Assembly: GCF_001746835.1 (NCBI RefSeq)
Contig: NZ_CP016094.1
Span: 3,983,501-4,047,500 of the forward strand
Length of the DNA: 64,000 nucleotides
Direction of reading: 5' to 3'
Origin: Lacunisphaera limnophila
Lineage (GTDB): Bacteria; Verrucomicrobiota; Verrucomicrobiia; Opitutales; Opitutaceae
In this document: in pieces, positions 59,686 to 64,000 of the stretch
Position numbering within the stretch: position 1 is the stretch's first letter
Layout: every line of letters begins with the position of its first letter
Position numbers and translations under genes: made by a program
The notes under the pieces: model-generated
Told to the model about the DNA's origin: nothing
Database searches by the model: none
Seen by the model: only the letters and a program-made list of their open reading frames with translations

Positions 59686-61017
59686 ATGTCTTTGTCCCTC
59701 CCCTTCCCCCGCCTCCGTCTCCTCGCCGCCATGCTCCTGCTGGCGGTCGTGCTTCCCGCCCAACCGGTGGAGCGCAGCTACAGCCCCACCGATGAAACGG
59801 CCGAGGGCCTGATCAAGTACAAGACGGCGATGGACGCCAAGAACTATGCCGAGGCCCAGGCCGTGCTCAACGGCCTCATGACCAAGGTGCCGGCCGACAG
59901 TTACGACGCCGCGCTGATCCACCAGTACCGCCTGCAGATCTTCCTCCAGACCGGTGAATACGCCAAGGCCATCGAGCCCATGGAGCGCAGCCTCCAGCTC
60001 TCCGAGGCGAAGACTCCGACCTATTTCGACGAGCGCATCACCCGCGAACTCTACTACTACCTCGTCCAGCTTTACTTCCAGGAAGCCAACCAGACGAAGA
60101 ACACCACCCTGGCCGCCTCCCAGATGGACAAGGCGACCAAGGCGATGGAGAGCTGGATCAAGATCACGCCCGAGACAAACGCCGACGCCCAGCTCCTCTA
60201 CGCCCAGCTGCTCATCAGCCGCGCCCTGCTCAACCCGGACAAGCCCGACCTCGCCCTGGTCAAGCGCTCCATCGAGCAAATCGACATCGGCCTGCACCTC
60301 ACCACGCGCCCGCGCGACACCTTCTATGTGCTGAAGCTCGTTTGCCTGCAGCAACTCGACCGCAACGCCGAGGCCGCCGAGCTGCTCGAGCTCCTGCTCA
60401 AGCAGAAGCCGGACAACGCCAACTACTGGCAGCAGCTCGCCGCCATCTACCTGAACATCGCCCAGGAGCTCCGGGCCGTCGTCACCATTGAGCGCGCGCA
60501 GTCCCACGGCTTCATGAACCAGCCGAAGGATCACTTCAACCTGATCGGCATCTACTTCAACATCGGCCAGTACGAGAAGGCCGCGGAGCTGCTCGAGAGC
60601 GCCCTGCAGAGCGGCCGCATCGAGAACGATCCCAAGAACTGGGAACTCCTGGCCCTCTCCTACCAGCAGCTGCAGCGCCCGATCAAGGGCATCGAAGCCC
60701 TCAAGCAGGGCGCGAAGGCCTTCCCGTCGTCCGGCCAGCTCGAGTTCCTCATCGCGCAGAGCTACACGGCGATTGAGAAGCCCGCCGAGGCCATGACGCA
60801 CATCCAGGCCGCCATCAGCAAGGGCAACCTCACCCGCCCCTACCAAGCCTACCTCTCCCTCGCCTATACCGCCTACAGCCTGCAGAAGTATGACGTCGCC
60901 CTCGACGCCGCCCGCAAGGCCACCGAGTACCCGGAAGGGGCCAAGGATGGCGCGGCCATGGTCAAGGCGCTGGAGGAAGTTATGAAAGATCGCGAGGCCA
61001 AGAAGAACAATACCTGA
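59686..61017 (+). CDS. Exported TPR-repeat protein of the Ton-like operon
   Basis: A 443-residue product with a signal peptide (LLAAMLLLAVVLPAQP). About nine helical-pair repeats follow, with typical TPR spacing (AAELLELLLKQKPDNANYWQQLAAIY, split here as AAELLELLLKQKPD and NANYWQQLAAIY; FNLIGIYFNIGQYEKAAELL). TPR proteins accompany several ExbBD-TonB operons, and their role there is unproven. It is coupled to tonB by a 7-bp gap. It may scaffold the motor in the periplasm. Confidence 0.87.
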   Translation: MSLSLPFPRLRLLAAMLLLAVVLPAQPVERSYSPTDETAEGLIKYKTAMDAKNYAEAQAVLNGLMTKVPADSYDAALIHQYRLQIFLQTGEYAKAIEPMERSLQLSEAKTPTYFDERITRELYYYLVQLYFQEANQTKNTTLAASQMDKATKAMESWIKITPETNADAQLLYAQLLISRALLNPDKPDLALVKRSIEQIDIGLHLTTRPRDTFYVLKLVCLQQLDRNAEAAELLELLLKQKPDNANYWQQLAAIYLNIAQELRAVVTIERAQSHGFMNQPKDHFNLIGIYFNIGQYEKAAELLESALQSGRIENDPKNWELLALSYQQLQRPIKGIEALKQGAKAFPSSGQLEFLIAQSYTAIEKPAEAMTHIQAAISKGNLTRPYQAYLSLAYTAYSLQKYDVALDAARKATEYPEGAKDGAAMVKALEEVMKDREAKKNNT

Positions 61018-61051
61018 CACCCCAATCCCCTTTAACTGACATTCTCAGAAC

Positions 61052-61594
61052 ATGAACAAAGTCTACATTATCGTCCCGATCATCCTGCTCGCGGTCTTCA
61101 GCGGATTCTACGTGAGCTTCTCCAAGGGCTACGAGGCCAAGATCGCCACGGCCAAGGCCAAGGTCGAAGAGGAGAAGAAGGAAAAGGCCCGCCTGGAGGT
61201 CGTGAACCGCGAGAAGGCCATCCAGGCCGCGGTGCAGGCCCAGGCCAAGCGCAAGCTCGAGCGCGAGGCGAAGGAACGCCTCGATGAGCAGAAGCGCGTC
61301 GACCGCCAGACCGCCGAGGACAAGCGCGAGCGCGCCTTCAGCGACCGCAACCGCCTGGCCGACCAGAAGCGCCGCCTCGAGAAGGACCTCCTGGAAGTGC
61401 AGGAAGAGGTGAAGAAGGTCGAGGCCGCCAAGAAGACCTTCGTCGACGAGCAGGCCTTCCTGAAGAATTACGTCAAGCAGGCCGAGGCCAACGTGAAATA
61501 CTACTACGAGCTGCTCGACAAGATCGCCCAGGCCGAGAAGGCGCGGGCCGATGCCGCCGCCGCTGCCGCCGCCGCCGCCCGCAAAAGCTCCTAA
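61052..61594 (+). CDS. Membrane-anchored coiled-coil protein A of the Ton-like operon
   Basis: A 180-residue protein with one N-terminal membrane helix (VYIIVPIILLAVFSGFYVSF). A long, highly charged Lys/Glu/Arg/Ala helix follows, surely a coiled coil (EEEKKEKARLEVVNREKA, RRLEKDLLEVQEEVKK), with an Ala-rich tail (AAAAAAAAARKSS). No family is recognised. It lies 34 bp after the TPR gene and 18 bp before a similar gene. The pair could span the periplasm like TolA or TonB linkers; this is inference. Confidence 0.78.
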   Translation: MNKVYIIVPIILLAVFSGFYVSFSKGYEAKIATAKAKVEEEKKEKARLEVVNREKAIQAAVQAQAKRKLEREAKERLDEQKRVDRQTAEDKRERAFSDRNRLADQKRRLEKDLLEVQEEVKKVEAAKKTFVDEQAFLKNYVKQAEANVKYYYELLDKIAQAEKARADAAAAAAAAARKSS

Positions 61595-61612
61595 CGCCCA
61601 ATTTCTCCCAAC

Positions 61613-62155
61613 ATGAAGAAGACTCTCGTCACCTATCTCCTCGTTCCCGGCATCCTGCTGGCCATATTCCTTTTCTTCTACCTTGGCGCCGTCAAGGAGA
61701 TGGAGGCCAAGGCCAAGGCTGTCGCCGCCGCCAAGGCCCTCGCTGACACCGAGGAAGCCGCCCGCAAGGCGGAAATTGAGCGCAAGGCCAACGAAGATGC
61801 CGAGCGCCGCCAGCAGGAGCGCGACGCCGTCGACGCCGCCAAGGAAGCCAAGAAAGAGGCTGACTACCTGGCCGTCATGACCCAGCTGCGCACCGAGGCC
61901 ACCGATTACAGCGCCCAGGCCGACAAGCTCGCCAAGGAAGTCGGCGCCCTCGAAATCGCGATCTCCGACGCCCGCTCCAACAAGGAGAAGCTCAACCGCG
62001 AGACCTTCGACCTCGCCAAGGAAGTTGAGCTGGCGAAGATCAACCGCCGTAACTCGGAAATCGAGATCCAGCGCATGATCGAGATGACGGGCAAGAAGAT
62101 GGCCACCACCTCGGTCGCCCTCCCCCCGCCGCCCCCGCCCCTGCCGACCAAATAA
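61613..62155 (+). CDS. Membrane-anchored coiled-coil protein B of the Ton-like operon
   Basis: Also 180 residues, with the same plan as protein A. An N-terminal helix (YLLVPGILLAIFLFFYLGAV) precedes an Ala/Lys/Glu coiled coil (KAEIERKANEDAERRQQERD, LAKEVGALEIAISDARSNKE), but it ends in a polyproline tail (LPPPPPPLPTK) that protein A lacks. Last gene before a strong terminator. Similar length and layout suggest a diverged duplicate. Function unknown. Confidence 0.78.
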   Translation: MKKTLVTYLLVPGILLAIFLFFYLGAVKEMEAKAKAVAAAKALADTEEAARKAEIERKANEDAERRQQERDAVDAAKEAKKEADYLAVMTQLRTEATDYSAQADKLAKEVGALEIAISDARSNKEKLNRETFDLAKEVELAKINRRNSEIEIQRMIEMTGKKMATTSVALPPPPPPLPTK

Positions 62156-62172
62156 GGCTTCCCGACCTTTCA

Positions 62173-62201
62173 GCCGCACCCTCACCGGTGCGGCTTTTTT
62201 T
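62173..62201 (+). terminator. Intrinsic terminator of the Ton-like operon
   Basis: Stem GCCGCACC / GGTGCGGC, loop CTCACC, then seven T, 17 bp after the last coiled-coil gene. The stem is identical to that of the terminator at 24821-24848. Confidence 0.92.
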
Positions 62202-62432
62202 CGCCCGCCGCCGCGGTTGACCAAGACCCGCGAAACCCGAGCGCACCTCGCGGGCCTGCTCTTCTGCCCCCGCTCGTGCCTTGTTGCCGGGCCGACTGGC
62301 AGACCGGAACAGGTCTCTCCGCCTGTCGCCATGCCAGCGGATGAGAACGACGAGCACGGCGGATTCGCCGGCCCGGACAGACGACCGCCGAGGTCCGCCA
62401 CGCTAGTGTCATAACCCCTGCCCGCGTCCGCT
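62202..62432. other. Gap upstream of amt with no gene recognised
   Basis: About 230 bp between the Ton operon terminator and the amt promoter. GC-rich, with no start-bearing frame of credible composition and no repeat noted. It may hold upstream activator sites for the sigma-54-type promoter, but none is recognisable by eye. Confidence 0.4.
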
Positions 62433-62448
62433 TGGCACACACTGTGCT
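62433..62448 (+). promoter_or_regulatory. Sigma-54-type (-24/-12) promoter of amt
   Basis: TGGCAC-ACACT-GTGCT fits the RpoN consensus TGGCAC-N5-TTGCA, with the invariant GG and GC at the correct 10-bp spacing. It lies 87 bp before the amt ATG. Ammonium transporter genes are classic nitrogen-regulated sigma-54 targets, which supports the call. Confidence 0.65.
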
Positions 62449-62534
62449 AAATCGATGACGGCCTTGCCGGTGTCTCGACGCTGCCATGTAGCCGTTTCTC
62501 GTTCCAACACACTGAACCTAACCATCGCACCATT

Positions 62535-63998
62535 ATGAGTAAAATATCTAAGCCATTGCGCTTACTGTTCGGGTTGGTCTGCGGCTTGGCTCTGACCGGG
62601 GCCTTCAGCCCTGTCATGGCCCAGGACGCCGCCCCGGCCGAAACCCCTCCGCCGGCCGTTGACGGCGCCTTTGCGGCTTACGTAAACAACACCGATCCCG
62701 GTGCGGGTCTCGCCGGTGTGGCCGGTCCTGGTCACAACGGTTTCATGATGATCTGCGCGGCGCTGGTGCTCTTCATGACCCTCCCAGGCTTGGCGCTGTT
62801 TTACGGCGGTTTGGTGCGCAAGAAAAACGTTCTCTCGGTCCTGGCCCAATGTCTTGGCATCACCGGCTTGGTCACGCTGATGTGGTGGGCCTTTGGTTAC
62901 AGCCTGGTCTTCGGCACCAGCTTCAGCAGCCCCTTCATTGGCGGCACCGAATTCCTCTTCCTGAAGGGCGTGACCTCGGCGCCCAACACGAACTACGCGT
63001 ACTGGATCTCGCAGAACGTCTTTGCGATGTACCAGCTGATGTTTGCGATCATCACGCCCGCGCTCATCGTGGGTGCGATCGCCGAACGCATGAAGTTCAC
63101 GGCCGTCATCGTCTTTGTGGCGCTCTGGATGATTGTCGTCTACTTCCCCCTCGCCCACATGATCTGGGGCGCCACCGGTCTGATGAACGGTGTGTGGAAC
63201 GCTGATGCCGCGATCCCGGCCATCGATTTTGCCGGTGGTACCGTGGTGCACATGAGCTCGGGCTGGTCCGCCTTGGTGCTCTGCCTCATCCTCGGACCCC
63301 GCGTGGGCTTCGGGAAGGAAAAGATGCCCCCGCACTCCCTCGTGCTCTGCATGGTTGGTACGGGCATGCTTTATGTCGGCTGGTACGGCTTCAACGCCGG
63401 CTCCGCCCTCGCCGCCGATGGCGTGGCCGCCAACGCCTTCATGACCACGACGCTCGCCGCCGCGGTCGCCGGTTTCGTCTGGGGCCTGATCGAAAAGATC
63501 ACCCGCGGGCACGCCTCGGTCCTGGGCTTCTGCTCCGGTATCGTGGCTGGCTTGGTCGTCATCACGCCTGCCGCGGGCTTCGTGGATGCCACCGGTTCGG
63601 TCATCATCGGCGTGCTTGCCGGTGTCGTTCCGTTCCTCGCCTGCACCAAGCTCAAGGCCATCTTCAAGTATGACGATGCCCTGGATACCTTCGGCGTCCA
63701 TGCCGTGGGCGGCACCCTGGGTGCCTTGGTGACCGGCCTTCTCGCCACGGCGGATGTGAATTCCAACCTGATCAGCGCCGGTTACGCCGAGAAAAACGGC
63801 CTGGCCACCCTGATCAAGGATGGCGGCCTCTGGGTCGCGCAGCTCAAGGCCATCGGCATCACGCTCGTGCTCTCCATCGTCGGGACCATCATCCTCGCCT
63901 ACATCGTCAAGGCCATCATCGGCCTGCGCCCCACGCCCGAAGCCGAACAGCAGGGTCTGGACATCACCGATCACAGCGAGGAAGGCTACATCCTCTAA
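62535..63998 (+). CDS. amt: Ammonium transporter, Amt family
   Basis: Trimeric inner-membrane ammonium channel. The 487-residue product has a cleavable signal peptide (LLFGLVCGLALTGAFSPVMAQ) and eleven membrane helices. The Amt core shows GLALFYGGLVRKKNVLS, Asp and first pore His in AIDFAGGTVVHMSSGW, and the second pore His in FGVHAVGGTLGALVTG. The C-terminal arm ends LDITDHSEEGY, the usual PII-contacting region. A glnK gene often follows amt and would lie just beyond the window. Upstream is a sigma-54-type promoter. Confidence 0.96.
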   Translation: MSKISKPLRLLFGLVCGLALTGAFSPVMAQDAAPAETPPPAVDGAFAAYVNNTDPGAGLAGVAGPGHNGFMMICAALVLFMTLPGLALFYGGLVRKKNVLSVLAQCLGITGLVTLMWWAFGYSLVFGTSFSSPFIGGTEFLFLKGVTSAPNTNYAYWISQNVFAMYQLMFAIITPALIVGAIAERMKFTAVIVFVALWMIVVYFPLAHMIWGATGLMNGVWNADAAIPAIDFAGGTVVHMSSGWSALVLCLILGPRVGFGKEKMPPHSLVLCMVGTGMLYVGWYGFNAGSALAADGVAANAFMTTTLAAAVAGFVWGLIEKITRGHASVLGFCSGIVAGLVVITPAAGFVDATGSVIIGVLAGVVPFLACTKLKAIFKYDDALDTFGVHAVGGTLGALVTGLLATADVNSNLISAGYAEKNGLATLIKDGGLWVAQLKAIGITLVLSIVGTIILAYIVKAIIGLRPTPEAEQQGLDITDHSEEGYIL

Positions 63999-64000
63999 CC

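Overview
The window is GC-rich bacterial DNA with strong G/C third-position bias. It has almost no long gaps, no CRISPR array, no insertion sequence and no phage genes. Several features point to Verrucomicrobiota, most likely an Opitutaceae relative: a small protein of the Minf_1886 (Verrucomicrobia/Planctomycetes-restricted) type, a PEP-CTERM sorting signal, secreted EF-hand protein, DUF1573, and many short dispersed intergenic repeats. The assignment is inferred from gene content and style; no 16S gene is present.

Layout. 1-5.7 kb: partial PotA-like ABC ATPase, hpt, tRNA-Ser, a second ABC ATPase, and the metK-ahcY pair of the SAM cycle behind a leader that can form a long helix. 5.9-9.6 kb: a tightly overlapping signalling operon (REC-histidine kinase, CheY-like regulator, small protein, GspE/PilB-type ATPase, Hpt protein). 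9.8-17 kb: DUF1573 protein, then a minus-strand string ribE-udg-mdoG-unknown-mdoH-DUF456 for riboflavin, DNA repair and periplasmic glucan synthesis. 17-24.8 kb: leuS, then a polysaccharide export operon (FecR-like protein, beta-barrel, Wza-like, Wzc-like tyrosine kinase) closed by a good terminator. 25-31.9 kb: lpxI, DUF151 nuclease, dus, sufT, sppA and a conserved family of unknown function. 31.9-33.9 kb: a small islet of atypical composition. 34-43 kb: a DapF-fold protein without its two catalytic cysteines, DUF192 lipoprotein, M24 peptidase, Fpg-like glycosylase with degenerate zinc finger, TlyA-type methylase, nadK, EF-hand protein, M16 peptidase. 43-55 kb: Fur-family regulator facing a ferredoxin and a Tat-exported superoxide dismutase, gatCAB between two paralogous PilZ genes, a lectin/PEP-CTERM remnant, and rpmI-rplT-pheS-pheT. 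55-64 kb: SLC13 transporter, three tRNAs (Lys, Thr, Gln), a Ton-like operon (ExbB, two ExbD, TonB, TPR, two coiled-coil membrane proteins) and an Amt transporter behind a sigma-54-type promoter.

How the genes work together: most are housekeeping (translation, SAM recycling, NADP, lipid A, riboflavin, Fe-S maturation). The accessory biology is envelope-centred: periplasmic glucan, exported polysaccharide with tyrosine-kinase control, c-di-GMP-type PilZ proteins, and an energised Ton-like machine with extra partners. The least conventional signals are the Ton-like operon with two unknown coiled-coil proteins, the metK leader, the cysteine-less DapF-like protein, and two repair enzymes (UDG and Fpg) that have lost metal-ligand cysteines.
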